64,000 nt of DNA from Streptomyces sp. DSM 110735 (GTDB lineage Bacteria > Actinomycetota > Actinomycetes > Streptomycetales > Streptomycetaceae): positions 62,001-126,000 of the forward strand of contig NZ_JACYHF010000018.1 in the NCBI RefSeq assembly GCF_016482685.1, written 5' to 3'. The position numbers were made by a program, and so were the translations under genes. Shown piece by piece: positions 34,602-43,694 of the stretch; the first letter of the stretch is position 1; every line of letters starts with the position of its first letter. The notes under the pieces are model-generated. The model was not told the origin of the DNA, did no database searches, and saw only the letters and a program-made list of their open reading frames with translations.

Positions 34602-35279
34602 TCAGCGCACGCTGACGCCGAGCGCGCCGAGCCCCGCCCCGCGCACGGCGACCGAGCCGTACGGCGTGCGCAGCCGCAGCCAGGTGCCCGAGGACAGCAG
34701 GACGACGTCCGCCGCGCCGGTGCCGGGGCGCAGGAAACCGAGCGAGTGCGCCGCGTGCACGGCGCGCAGCGGGAGCCGGGTCGTACCGATCTCGCGGGAC
34801 CAGATCTCCCGTCCCGTACGGTCCAGTTCGGCGCGGGTGCGCGCCTCGGGCGCCAGTTCCTCGGTGCGGGCGCGGAACTCCGCGACCGACTGGCCGACGG
34901 TACGGCGCAGTTCCTCCGGGGCGGGCAGCCCCGGCTCGGGACGCCAGCCGCCGCGCGGCGGCAGCACCCCGGCCCACGGCGGACCCGTGACGGCGGCGGG
35001 TACGGCGGCGGTGGCCGCCCGGTCGTCCAGGGACTCCAGCAGTTCACCGGCGGAGACGGTCGCGTCGAGGGTGACGTCGAGCCCGTCCTCGTACGGCTTG
35101 GCGAGCCGCGCCGTACGGATGGCGAGCACCTCGAAGGACGGTGGCCGGCCGAAGACGGCGAGCGCCGTGCCCGCCGCCTGGAGACGCACCGCCGCTCCCC
35201 GGTCGTAATGGAGCAGCCGGGAGAGGAAGGCGCCGAGGTCCGCCGCCTCCCTCTCGTCGGCGAGGTGGAGCACCGTCAT
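34602..35279 (-). CDS. Conserved hypothetical protein coupled to a thioesterase
   Basis: A 225-residue soluble protein without a recognisable domain. It opens MTVLHLADEREAADLGAFLS, contains RLQAAGTALAVFGRPPSFEV and DGLDVTLDATVSAGELLESL, and ends in a beta-rich part DVVLLSSGTWLRLRTPYGSV. Its ATG overlaps the stop of the upstream acyl-CoA thioesterase (ATGA), so the two are co-translated. The thioesterase, this protein and upstream ettA read in one direction and may form one transcript. No function can be given from sequence. Confidence 0.78.
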   Translation of the reverse strand: MTVLHLADEREAADLGAFLSRLLHYDRGAAVRLQAAGTALAVFGRPPSFEVLAIRTARLAKPYEDGLDVTLDATVSAGELLESLDDRAATAAVPAAVTGPPWAGVLPPRGGWRPEPGLPAPEELRRTVGQSVAEFRARTEELAPEARTRAELDRTGREIWSREIGTTRLPLRAVHAAHSLGFLRPGTGAADVVLLSSGTWLRLRTPYGSVAVRGAGLGALGVSVR

Positions 35280-35710
35280 GCGGCGACGGCCTTTTCCTCG
35301 TCACTCGCGCCGGTTCTGCCGCCGTCGTCAGTGTACTCGCTGAGGAACTCGCGCTCCTCGGCGGTGATCCGACGGGGGCGCTGAGCCTCGAAGTCGAACG
35401 GGACGATCACGGTGGACGCCCGGACGTAGACGAGATCGTCGTCCTTCACCTCGTAGGTGAGGGTGAAGGACGCGGCCCTGATCTCGGTGACCCACAGCTC
35501 GATGTCGACCGGCGCGTGCCGGTGGACGAGCTGGCGCTTGTAGTCGATCTCGTGTCGCGCCACGACCGACCCCTGCTTGAAGTCCTTGTCCGGACGGAAC
35601 AGGAAGTCGATACGGGCCTCCTCCAGATAGCGGAGGAACACCACGTTGTTGACGTGGCCGTACGCGTCCATGTCCGCCCAGCGCAGCGGGCAGCGGTAGA
35701 TGTGGCGCAA
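35276..35710 (-). CDS. Acyl-CoA thioesterase, 4HBT hot-dog family
   Basis: A 144-residue hot-dog fold thioesterase of the 4-hydroxybenzoyl-CoA type. The active-site loop is RWADMDAYGHVNNVVFLRYL (about residues 9-28), with the conserved Asp and Asn. RARHEIDY-like packing (VVARHEIDYKRQLVH) and a C-terminal strand with VRASTVIVPFD follow. It hydrolyses acyl-CoA esters in the cytoplasm. The start is a TTG at 35710, 7 bp after the ettA stop and without a strong ribosome binding site, suggesting coupling to ettA. The last 40 residues are a charged tail. Confidence 0.9.
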   Translation of the reverse strand: MRHIYRCPLRWADMDAYGHVNNVVFLRYLEEARIDFLFRPDKDFKQGSVVARHEIDYKRQLVHRHAPVDIELWVTEIRAASFTLTYEVKDDDLVYVRASTVIVPFDFEAQRPRRITAEEREFLSEYTDDGGRTGASDEEKAVAA

Positions 35711-35717
35711 GGTGAGA

Positions 35718-37382
<1,665 letters not shown>

Positions 37383-37420
37383 GAGAAACCGTCCGGCAGC
37401 TTGAAATCTGGCAGTGGGCA

Positions 37421-37470
37421 GATACACCCCATCTTGCCGTACGGCCAGGCTTCCGCGGAAACTCGTTCTT
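37421..37470 (-). repeat. Extragenic sequence shared with 55818-55866
   Basis: On the minus strand, upstream of ettA, it reads ACGAGTTTCCGCGGAAG, then TGGCCGTACGGCAAGATGGGG. Allowing one base gap, this matches a stretch inside the integrative element at roughly four bases in five. It lies outside genes at both places. Confidence 0.65.
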
Positions 37471-37658
37471 GGCGGGGGGTGTGAGCTGGGGGTTCGTCGC
37501 GGAGGCGGGTGACTTGGCTGTCACTGTCGGTGGCCGTCGTCGGCTCGCACAGCCCCGGTACATCCCGGCGCCAGCCCCTGCCCTTACCGATCTCAACCAA
37601 AAACGCACGAATCGTCGACATCCGGGCTAGCCTGGCGCTCCACCATCTGGGGGGATGT

Positions 37659-38183
37659 ATGGGACTGCGCATCAACAAGTCGTTCAAGATCGCACCTGGT
37701 GTCCGCGTCCGTCTCGGCACAAAGTCGAGCAGCCTGAGCATCGGGGGCAAGGCCGGCCGAGTGACCATCAACAGCCGCGGTCGCCGTACGACGACTGTGC
37801 GCCTCGCCCCTGGCGTCTCCTACTCCACTTCCTCCACTTCCTCTTCGAAGGGAACAAGACCGAAGCCAAGCCGCGCTCCCGCTGCCGCACCGGCTACCCC
37901 GTCCGGCAGAGCCCCCCTTGGAGCACTCATCGCGCCGCGCCGAAACAGTACTGAAGGCTGGGTAGCGGCCGACGAACGAGGCGTCGTCGTACATCGGAGA
38001 GATCTTGAGGACGTCCGCATTCCGCTAGTGCACCTTGCCTCCGCAGAGCTGGACGGGAAGGAGCTCACGCTGAAAACGTCAGACGCGACGACCTACCACC
38101 TGAGGCTCACTACCTTTTCCACTGCGCGGGATCTCCGGTTCGTAGAGGCCTTGGCTCGCGCTGCTCGGCTGACTCAGAGCTGA
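37659..38183 (+). CDS. DUF4236-domain protein
   Basis: A 174-residue protein beginning MGLRINKSFKIAPGVRVRLG, followed by KSSSLSIGGKAGRVTINSRG, the DUF4236 module (residues 1-55) found at the N-terminus of many small bacterial proteins of unknown role. A Ser/Pro/Ala linker (55-90) leads to a C-terminal beta domain (about 95-170; EGWVAADERGVVVHRRDLED, LTLKTSDATTYHLRL) resembling a small PH-like fold. The ATG at 37659 follows GGGGGGAT. It shows no link to neighbours; downstream DNA contains decayed genes. Confidence 0.85.
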   Translation: MGLRINKSFKIAPGVRVRLGTKSSSLSIGGKAGRVTINSRGRRTTTVRLAPGVSYSTSSTSSSKGTRPKPSRAPAAAPATPSGRAPLGALIAPRRNSTEGWVAADERGVVVHRRDLEDVRIPLVHLASAELDGKELTLKTSDATTYHLRLTTFSTARDLRFVEALARAARLTQS

Positions 38184-38335
38184 CGACGCTCAGCGTGCAC
38201 CCATGACGGCGAGCCATGGCCCCAGGGAATCACCCTCGCGGAACGGCTGACCGCCACATCGACGGGGACACTGACCGTCACCGGAGTGCCGGGCAGCCAG
38301 ACGACCGCCGTCCTCAGCAGTCGAGGACGTGAGGG
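38184..38335 (+). other. Intergenic stretch with coding-like remnant
   Basis: From about 38220 to 38388 one plus frame reads GITLAERLTATSTGTLTVTG, then VPGSQTTAVLSSRGREGWHW, which looks like protein sequence but has no start codon or binding site. It runs into the next remnant and is best seen as gene debris. Confidence 0.4.
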
Positions 38336-38459
38336 ATGGCACTGGTCGGCAAGGGATCCCGGTGGATCGCCGTGAACGGCATGACCTACCACTGACGCCC
38401 ACCACACGGACCCACCTACAGCCAGGCCCTGACCTGGGCGCTGAAACTCAGGCCGGGAG
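38336..38459 (+). pseudogene. Remnant of a small Streptomyces protein with TGG to TGA stop
   Basis: The ATG at 38336 opens MALVGKGSRWIAVNGMTYH and then meets TGA at 38393. If that codon is read as Trp, the frame continues RPPHGPTYSQALTW, which from memory matches a common small Streptomyces protein starting MALVGKGSR and containing a YRWR...PTYSQ block. After that the similarity is lost. I read it as a truncated copy killed by a nonsense change. Confidence 0.6.
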
Positions 38460-38627
38460 CTACTTCTTACGCCGCCGCCCCGCCTTCTTCTTCAACTCAG
38501 CCTGCCCCCGCTGCGTCCAGTCCCCTTGATGGCGATAGCAGCGCGCCGTCCCCTTCATCGTCTTGTTCTGGCAGCGGCGTCCAGCCTCCGTAGGCCAGCC
38601 GCACTTGCCCTGCTTCCACTCCCCCAC
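38460..38627 (-). CDS. 55-residue putative zinc-binding basic protein
   Basis: A short open frame starting at the GTG at 38627 (a TGA lies 18 bases upstream, so no longer start is possible) and ending at TAG 38460. The product reads VGEWKQGKCGWPTEAGRRC, then QNKTMKGTARCYRHQGDW, and ends in a strongly basic AELKKKAGRRRKK. Cys9, Cys19, Cys30 and His33 could bind one zinc ion, and the CGxPT...GRRCxN...RCxxH layout is one I associate with small actinobacterial proteins. The upstream GGGGGTGG is a weak binding site. It is flanked by gene remnants, so it may be active or on its way to decay. Confidence 0.55.
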   Translation of the reverse strand: MGEWKQGKCGWPTEAGRRCQNKTMKGTARCYRHQGDWTQRGQAELKKKAGRRRKK

Positions 38628-38775
38628 AGTCCACCCCCAGGCAGCTCACGGCATGTGTCGACCCCAGGGTGCGCGACCGTACAGGCGTGCGGCAGGGCGC
38701 AGGGCGGGCGGAATCGGCGCTACGCGCGCACGCGGGTTGGTACGTCGAAGCGCGCCGGAATCCGGCACCGCCGGA
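38628..38775. other. Intergenic, no feature recognised
   Basis: Nothing with coding character is seen in this stretch before the inverted repeat that precedes the SDR gene. Confidence 0.5.
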
Positions 38776-38800
38776 AAAGGTGACGTGAGCTGTCACCTTT
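38776..38800. promoter_or_regulatory. Probable operator of the SDR gene
   Basis: AAAGGTGAC (38776-38784) and GTCACCTTT (38792-38800) form a perfect 9-bp inverted repeat with a 7-bp spacer, 19 bp upstream of the SDR start. The convergent WYL regulator gene is the likely source of the binding protein, as such regulators often sit beside their target. Confidence 0.6.
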
Positions 38801-38818
38801 GGCGTGCACCGTGGTGGC

Positions 38819-39772
38819 ATGGAGAACGACACCACCCCCCAGGACGCCCCCCGCCCCCTCACGAACCGCGTCGCGCTCGTCGCCGGAGCCACCCGAGGTG
38901 CCGGTCGCGCGCTCGCCGTGGAGCTGGGGCGCGCCGGAGCCACCGTGTACGTCACCGGCCGCACCACCCGGGACCGGGTCAGCGAGGTCGGCAGGGCGAC
39001 GGAGACCATCGAGGAGACAGCGGAGCTGGTCGGCGCGGTCGGCGGCACAGGCGTCGCCGTCCCCACCGATCATCTGGACGAGGACCAGGTACGCGCTCCC
39101 GTCGAGCGGATCGACCGTGAGCAGGGCCGACTCGACATCCTCGTCAACGATCTCTGGGGCGGCGAGCATCTGCTCGGCGGCTCGGTGTTCGGGAAGAAGA
39201 GCTGGGAGACGCCGCTCGCGGACGGGCTGCGCATCCTCGAACTCGGGGTGCGGTCGCACGTGATCACCGCGGCGCTCGCGCTACCGCTGCTGATCCGCTC
39301 GGACGCGCCGCTGCTGGTGGAAGTCACGGACGGTACGGCGGAGTTCAACCGCACCTACCGCGACAACCTCTACTACGACCTCGCGAAGACCGCCCCCATC
39401 CGGATCGCCTACGGGCTGGGCGCGGAACTGGCGGCGTACGGAGGCACGGCCGTCTCCGTGACGCCGGGCTTCCTGCGCTCGGAGCAGATGCTCGCCCACT
39501 TCGGCGTGACGGAGGAGAACTGGCGCGACGCCGCGGCGAAGGAACCGGACTTCGCCGTCGCCGAGTCGCCGTACTACCTCGCCCGAGGGGTCGCCGCACT
39601 CGCCGCCGACCCGGAAAGGGCGACCCGCTGGAACCGGAAGTCCACCTCCAGCGCGGAACTCGCCAAGGTCTACGACGTACGGGACGTGGACGGCAGCCGA
39701 CCGGACGCGTGGGCGTACTTCGCCGAGGTCAAGTTCGCCGGAAAGCCCGGCACTCCGGACGACTACCGCTGA
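38819..39772 (+). CDS. Short-chain dehydrogenase/reductase
   Basis: A 317-residue SDR with cofactor motif ALVAGATRGAGRALAVELGR (about residues 19-38) followed by VYVTGRTTR, where the Arg indicates NADP. The usual NNAG is replaced by VNDLWGGEHL, and the catalytic region reads LVEVTDGTAEFN and YYDLAKTAP (Tyr and Lys four apart). The longer middle segment places it in a divergent SDR subgroup of unknown substrate. The ATG at 38819 has no clear Shine-Dalgarno. It converges with and overlaps the WYL regulator by 10 bp; the upstream inverted repeat suggests it is the regulator's target. Confidence 0.9.
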   Translation: MENDTTPQDAPRPLTNRVALVAGATRGAGRALAVELGRAGATVYVTGRTTRDRVSEVGRATETIEETAELVGAVGGTGVAVPTDHLDEDQVRAPVERIDREQGRLDILVNDLWGGEHLLGGSVFGKKSWETPLADGLRILELGVRSHVITAALALPLLIRSDAPLLVEVTDGTAEFNRTYRDNLYYDLAKTAPIRIAYGLGAELAAYGGTAVSVTPGFLRSEQMLAHFGVTEENWRDAAAKEPDFAVAESPYYLARGVAALAADPERATRWNRKSTSSAELAKVYDVRDVDGSRPDAWAYFAEVKFAGKPGTPDDYR

Positions 39773-40791
39773 TCCCCCACCCCGTACAGCTCGGCAACGG
39801 CCCGCGCCCGCTCACGGAAGCGGGCGCGCAGGCTCGCCGGGGCCAGCACCTCCACCTCCGCGCCCAGCTCGGCCAGTTGGGCGAAGGCGACCTCCTCCGC
39901 CTCCACCGGCAGGTCGAGCGTGACGCGCCCGGCGTCGTCGGGTCCGGTCGCGGAACCCAGCGCCTCATCGACCCCGGCCGCGTCCACCACGGCGGGCAGC
40001 CGACGCAGCCCTCGCTCGGTCACGCGCACGGTGACGGTCGTCCGCAGCAGCGCCCGCGCGAACTCGACCGCCTGAGCCTGCCAGTGCGCGGCCAGGTCGA
40101 AGGACGGGTCCCGGACGAAGGGTTGATCGAGACCCGGGGCAGGGAACAGCCCCGTCACCCGATCGACGCGGTACGTCCGCCAGGCGCCGTCCCGGTCCCG
40201 CCCCTCCCCCGGCACGCGCCCCACGACGTACCAGACCCCCGCCTTCAGCACGAGCCCGTACGGCTCCAGCAGACGCGTCACCGTGCTGGGCGCCGCCCCG
40301 TCCCGCCCCGGCCGCGCGTACGCCAACTCGACGGTCCGGTCGGACCACACGGCCCGCGCCAGCTCCGGCAGCAACTCCGGTACCGACGGCTCCCGGAACC
40401 ACGCCGGAGCGTCCAGATGGAACCGCCGTACCGACGACTCCGCCGCCTCCCGCAACGACGGCAACAGCGTCGCCGACAGCTTCAGCCGAGCCGCGCCCGC
40501 CGCGTCCGCCAGCCCGAGATCGCGCAGCGCCGTGGGCAGACCGGACAGGAACAGCGTCTCCGCCTCGCTGGGATGCAGCGTGGTCAGCCGCGTCCGATGC
40601 CCCGGCGCCAGCCGGTACCCACCCCCGCGCCCCCGCTCGGACCGGACCGGCACCCCCGCGTCCTGCAACGCCTGAGCGTCCCGGATCACCGTCCGCTCGG
40701 AAACCTCCAGCTCCCGGGCGATCTCGGCAGCGGTCACCCCGGGCCGCGACTGCACGAGCAGCGCCATACGGATCAGACGAGAGGCACGCAT
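39763..40791 (-). CDS. WYL-domain (YafY-type) transcriptional regulator
   Basis: A 342-residue DeoR/YafY-type regulator: winged HTH at residues 1-60 (MRASRLIRMALLVQSRPGVT, LEVSERTVIRDAQALQDAGV, GGGYRLAPGHRTRL) and a WYL domain at about 150-225 (LEPYGLVLKAGVWYVVGRVP, WRTYRVDRVTGL). It ends with a WCX extension (about 240-340). WYL domains bind ligands or nucleic acid. I chose the ATG at 40791 because homologues start MRASRL; GGAGGT abuts it without spacing. A longer frame to 40848 lacks support. Confidence 0.92.
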   Translation of the reverse strand: MRASRLIRMALLVQSRPGVTAAEIARELEVSERTVIRDAQALQDAGVPVRSERGRGGGYRLAPGHRTRLTTLHPSEAETLFLSGLPTALRDLGLADAAGAARLKLSATLLPSLREAAESSVRRFHLDAPAWFREPSVPELLPELARAVWSDRTVELAYARPGRDGAAPSTVTRLLEPYGLVLKAGVWYVVGRVPGEGRDRDGAWRTYRVDRVTGLFPAPGLDQPFVRDPSFDLAAHWQAQAVEFARALLRTTVTVRVTERGLRRLPAVVDAAGVDEALGSATGPDDAGRVTLDLPVEAEEVAFAQLAELGAEVEVLAPASLRARFRERARAVAELYGVGDQR

Positions 40792-40876
40792 ACCTCCAGC
40801 ATCCCGGACCCGACGACTGCCCGGCGCGATGGTGGATACGATCATCATCCCCAGGCGAGCAGGAGTTGACCCAGCA

Positions 40877-41230
40877 GTGTGGGACGGACCCTTCTACCGC
40901 GTTCGGCGTGACGGCTACGAGATCTGCTTCGTCCCTGACGCCGGCGTACCCCTCGACGAGATCGACGACGTCGACATGTGGGTGATCTTCGAGGACGGGC
41001 AGCGCTGGTCGGGGACCATCTACACGTTGGATGTCGTCCGGCGCACCATGGACCGTTGGCAGCAGAGCGGGGAATGCCTGGGCGGCAGGTTCTTCAGCAA
41101 CCGGGACGGGCTGATCGCCCGTGACCGTGGTGTCCCCGCGATGGTCGAGGTCGTCGATCACCTCGTACAAAGCGGTGGCTACAAGTGCGTCTTCCGCGAT
41201 GTCGGCCGGGAAGAAGACGAGGACGATTGA
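40877..41230 (+). CDS. Conserved hypothetical protein
   Basis: A 117-residue acidic protein beginning WDGPFYRVRRDGYEICFVPD after the initiator, with a central MWVIFEDGQRWSGTIYTLDV and C-terminal ECLGGRFFSNRDGLIARDRG, ending in an acidic tail EEDEDD. It resembles the small actinobacterial proteins often found beside polymorphic toxin or immunity genes, but I cannot assign it. The GTG at 40877 with AGGAG upstream (40861, long spacing) is preferred; the frame remains open to an ATG at 40829 with no binding site. Confidence 0.65.
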   Translation: MWDGPFYRVRRDGYEICFVPDAGVPLDEIDDVDMWVIFEDGQRWSGTIYTLDVVRRTMDRWQQSGECLGGRFFSNRDGLIARDRGVPAMVEVVDHLVQSGGYKCVFRDVGREEDEDD

Positions 41231-41263
41231 GCCGTCGGAGGAGAACCCGGGGTCAGGCCCCCG

Positions 41264-42670
41264 TCACTCCCCCGCCCGCGCCTCACGCCCGCGCAGGAAC
41301 ACCAGCACCGCCCCGCCGATCACCACGAAGCCGATCGCCACTCCGGCGATCAAGGGGGTGATCGCCGAGCCACCGGTGGCCGCCAGGTCGGTGCCGGGCG
41401 GAGTGTCGGCAGGGAGGGCGACGGGGGTGGGGTCGCTGAGGGTCTGGGTGGACTTGGTGGTGACGACGCCCTGGGTCTTGCAGTCGAGGACACCGGTGAA
41501 GCGGCGGCTGAAGTCGTTGGCGCCAGTGACCGTGAAGTCGTAGGTGCGGTCCTCCTGGAGGGGGACGGAGACGGTGGTCGCGGTTCCGGCGGCCACCGTG
41601 TGCTCCTCGCCCATCAGCTCGAAGGTGAACGGCTGGTCGCCCTTGTCGGCGACGGTGACGTCCACACCGCTCTTGGCGCAGTTCGTGCGGGCCGAGACCG
41701 CGGGGACCGCGCCCTCCGCGGCCCAGGTGGCGCTCGTCGTCGCGGAGACCGTGGACTCGCTGGAGCCCGCCAGGATCTGGGTCTGGCTGCGGGAGTCGGA
41801 GGCGAAGGCGCGCCCGACCGGCACGGTGGTGGACGCCTGGAGGGTGAGCTGGGTGGAGCCGTCCGGCGCGCCCTCGGGGATGTCGAAGTACAGCCGACTG
41901 CCGTCCCGCGCCGAGGTGATCACCTTGCCGGTCTTGTCGATGATCCGTACTCCGGCGGCGGCCGCGTCCTCGGGCGGGGTCACCGTCACGGTGCCGCCGT
42001 TGGTGTGCACGGTCACCGGTCCGAGCAGATCACCGGCGCGTCCGGAGACGGCGGGCGGGTCCAGGGTCAGGGAGGACTGCGGCTCGGCGGTGTCGCGCGC
42101 GCTCTTCTGGAGGTAGTCCGCGAGCTTCTCGGCGTCCGGGTCCACCGCGTCGACCTTCGCGCCGTCCGAGTAGCGCCAGATGGCCACCTGGGTACCTGCC
42201 GCCGCGTCCTGCTCGGTCAGCCCCCGCGCCCCCGCCTTGCGGGCGAGCGCGGCAAGGTCGTTGACCTGGGGGTAGGAGTTCTGCAGGATCCAGCGGATGC
42301 GCCCGGCGTCCTTGTTGGTGCCCAGCGAGGTGCCGCTCCAGGGGGTCTCCTGGTAGTGCGCGTCGCGCTGGGTGGGGTTGTGCAGGTCGACGCAGTACGT
42401 CTGAAGGGTGCCGCCGCCGTCCACGGACATCTCGAACAGACCCGCGGGGACCGTCAGATCGGTGCCGTCCTCGTGGATCACGGCCTCGCCGTACGTCTTG
42501 AGGCCGTTGATCGTGGCCGTCGCCCCGCCCTGGGTCTGCGGAGCCTCGTCGGCCAGGGCCGTACCGGCGCCGGAGAGCACACCCACCGCCGCCAGGCCGG
42601 AGACCAGGACCACCGCTCCGATACGGGCGGGCACGGCGGACCGGGTTATCCCAGAGAACGCACCAAGCAC
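41264..42670 (-). CDS. Thioester-domain surface protein with LAXTG sortase signal
   Basis: A 468-residue exported protein. Signal peptide: about 1-40 (RIGAVVLVSGLAAVGVLSGA, cleavage after ALA). A TED/TQXA thioester domain follows (about 50-215) with the bond-forming Cys93 in TYCVDLHN and Gln161 in TQVAIW; internal thioesters let Gram-positive adhesins bind hosts or surfaces covalently. Then come Ig-like beta regions and a C-terminal sortase cassette: LAATG at about 429-433, a hydrophobic helix (AGVAIGFVVIGGAVLVFL) and a basic tail, the form used by class E sortases. The start is the GTG at 42670 behind AAGGGG. Confidence 0.92.
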   Translation of the reverse strand: MLGAFSGITRSAVPARIGAVVLVSGLAAVGVLSGAGTALADEAPQTQGGATATINGLKTYGEAVIHEDGTDLTVPAGLFEMSVDGGGTLQTYCVDLHNPTQRDAHYQETPWSGTSLGTNKDAGRIRWILQNSYPQVNDLAALARKAGARGLTEQDAAAGTQVAIWRYSDGAKVDAVDPDAEKLADYLQKSARDTAEPQSSLTLDPPAVSGRAGDLLGPVTVHTNGGTVTVTPPEDAAAAGVRIIDKTGKVITSARDGSRLYFDIPEGAPDGSTQLTLQASTTVPVGRAFASDSRSQTQILAGSSESTVSATTSATWAAEGAVPAVSARTNCAKSGVDVTVADKGDQPFTFELMGEEHTVAAGTATTVSVPLQEDRTYDFTVTGANDFSRRFTGVLDCKTQGVVTTKSTQTLSDPTPVALPADTPPGTDLAATGGSAITPLIAGVAIGFVVIGGAVLVFLRGREARAGE

Positions 42671-43001
42671 AGAATTCCCCTTCGAGCAGGACCTGTTGGA
42701 CGTGGGGGACGGTCCCACCAGCAGAAATCGGCAGCCCCAAGGGGGCACGCCCGGCATCCTATGGATCAACGCGGCCGCACTTGCCGGGTCCGGTCTCCGG
42801 AGGCCGATCCGAGCCGTAATCGTTATCGCGAACGCTGAGAACGAACCGGGCTTGTCGACAAATCCACCGGTCGGTAAGGGTGGGAAGCGGGTGTTCCGCG
42901 TGTTCGACCCGTTCGGCGCCCATCCACCGATAAGCCGCGGTTCCGTTCCGAGCGCGCCCACGAAGGCTGACAGCCCATCAGTAAGACGGGCTGACGTCAC
43001 G
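42671..43001. other. Intergenic region, presumed promoter of the surface protein
   Basis: About 330 bp without a gene, lying upstream of the thioester protein and downstream of ssb. It is slightly lower in GC, with ATCGTTATCGCGAAC at about 42818, but I cannot define a promoter. Confidence 0.4.
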
Positions 43002-43469
43002 TCATGTCACCCCCGCCGCCGCCTCGGCCGGACTGTCCTCGGTCTCCTCCGTCGGCGGCGTCTCCCACTCCGGCTCGGGTCGCGTCGCCGCGCGAGGTGG
43101 TGTGTCCGGGCGGGACGAGCGCCGGAAGGCAGCCGTACCGCGTGCCAGGTCGTGCCCGATCGCCACCGCGTCGATGTCCGCCGACGCCCAGTTCTGCTGC
43201 CCCTCCCGGGTCTCCGAGCGCACCTTCAACCTGCCGTGGACCACGACCGGTTGTCCCACCTCCACCGACGCGGCCACGTTGACCGCGAGCTGCCGGTTGG
43301 CCCACACCGTGAAGAAGTTGGTGTGCCCGTCCGTCCAGGCGCTCTTCTCCCGGTCCCAGTAGCGCGAGGTCACCGCGAGCCGGAACCGGGCGGACGGTCC
43401 CGCCGCCATGTCCCGGTACAGCGGCTGCGTCGCCACGTTGCCCACCACGCACACCAAGGTCTCGTTCAT
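43002..43469 (-). CDS. ssb: Single-stranded DNA-binding protein (accessory paralogue)
   Basis: A 155-residue SSB with an N-terminal OB fold (residues 1-110): MNETLVCVVGNVATQPLYRD, FRLAVTSRYWDREKSAWTDG, TNFFTVWANRQLAVNVAASV, and GQPVVVHGRLKVRSETREG. The C-terminal tail is acidic but ends AGVT, without the DDDIPF-type tip that recruits repair proteins; Streptomyces SsbB paralogues have a similarly altered tail. It may act in natural DNA uptake, chromosome segregation or spores. The ATG at 43469 has AGGAGG about 9 bases upstream. Confidence 0.92.
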   Translation of the reverse strand: MNETLVCVVGNVATQPLYRDMAAGPSARFRLAVTSRYWDREKSAWTDGHTNFFTVWANRQLAVNVAASVEVGQPVVVHGRLKVRSETREGQQNWASADIDAVAIGHDLARGTAAFRRSSRPDTPPRAATRPEPEWETPPTEETEDSPAEAAAGVT

Positions 43470-43694
43470 CCCGAACCCCTCCTCACCCGGCGCCACGACG
43501 CCGGGCCGTCCCCCGTACGAGCCCTTCCCGTACGGCCTGCGTGCGACCAGACTGCACCCGCTCCGCCGACCCCCGCCGAGCGCTGTGGACCACCTCCGGA
43601 CCTGTGGAAAACCCCGCCACCCGAGTGGGTGACGGGGCTTTCCGACGAGCACAGAGACGAGCACGCGGACAAGCGCGCAGCGGCAGGGCGCCGC

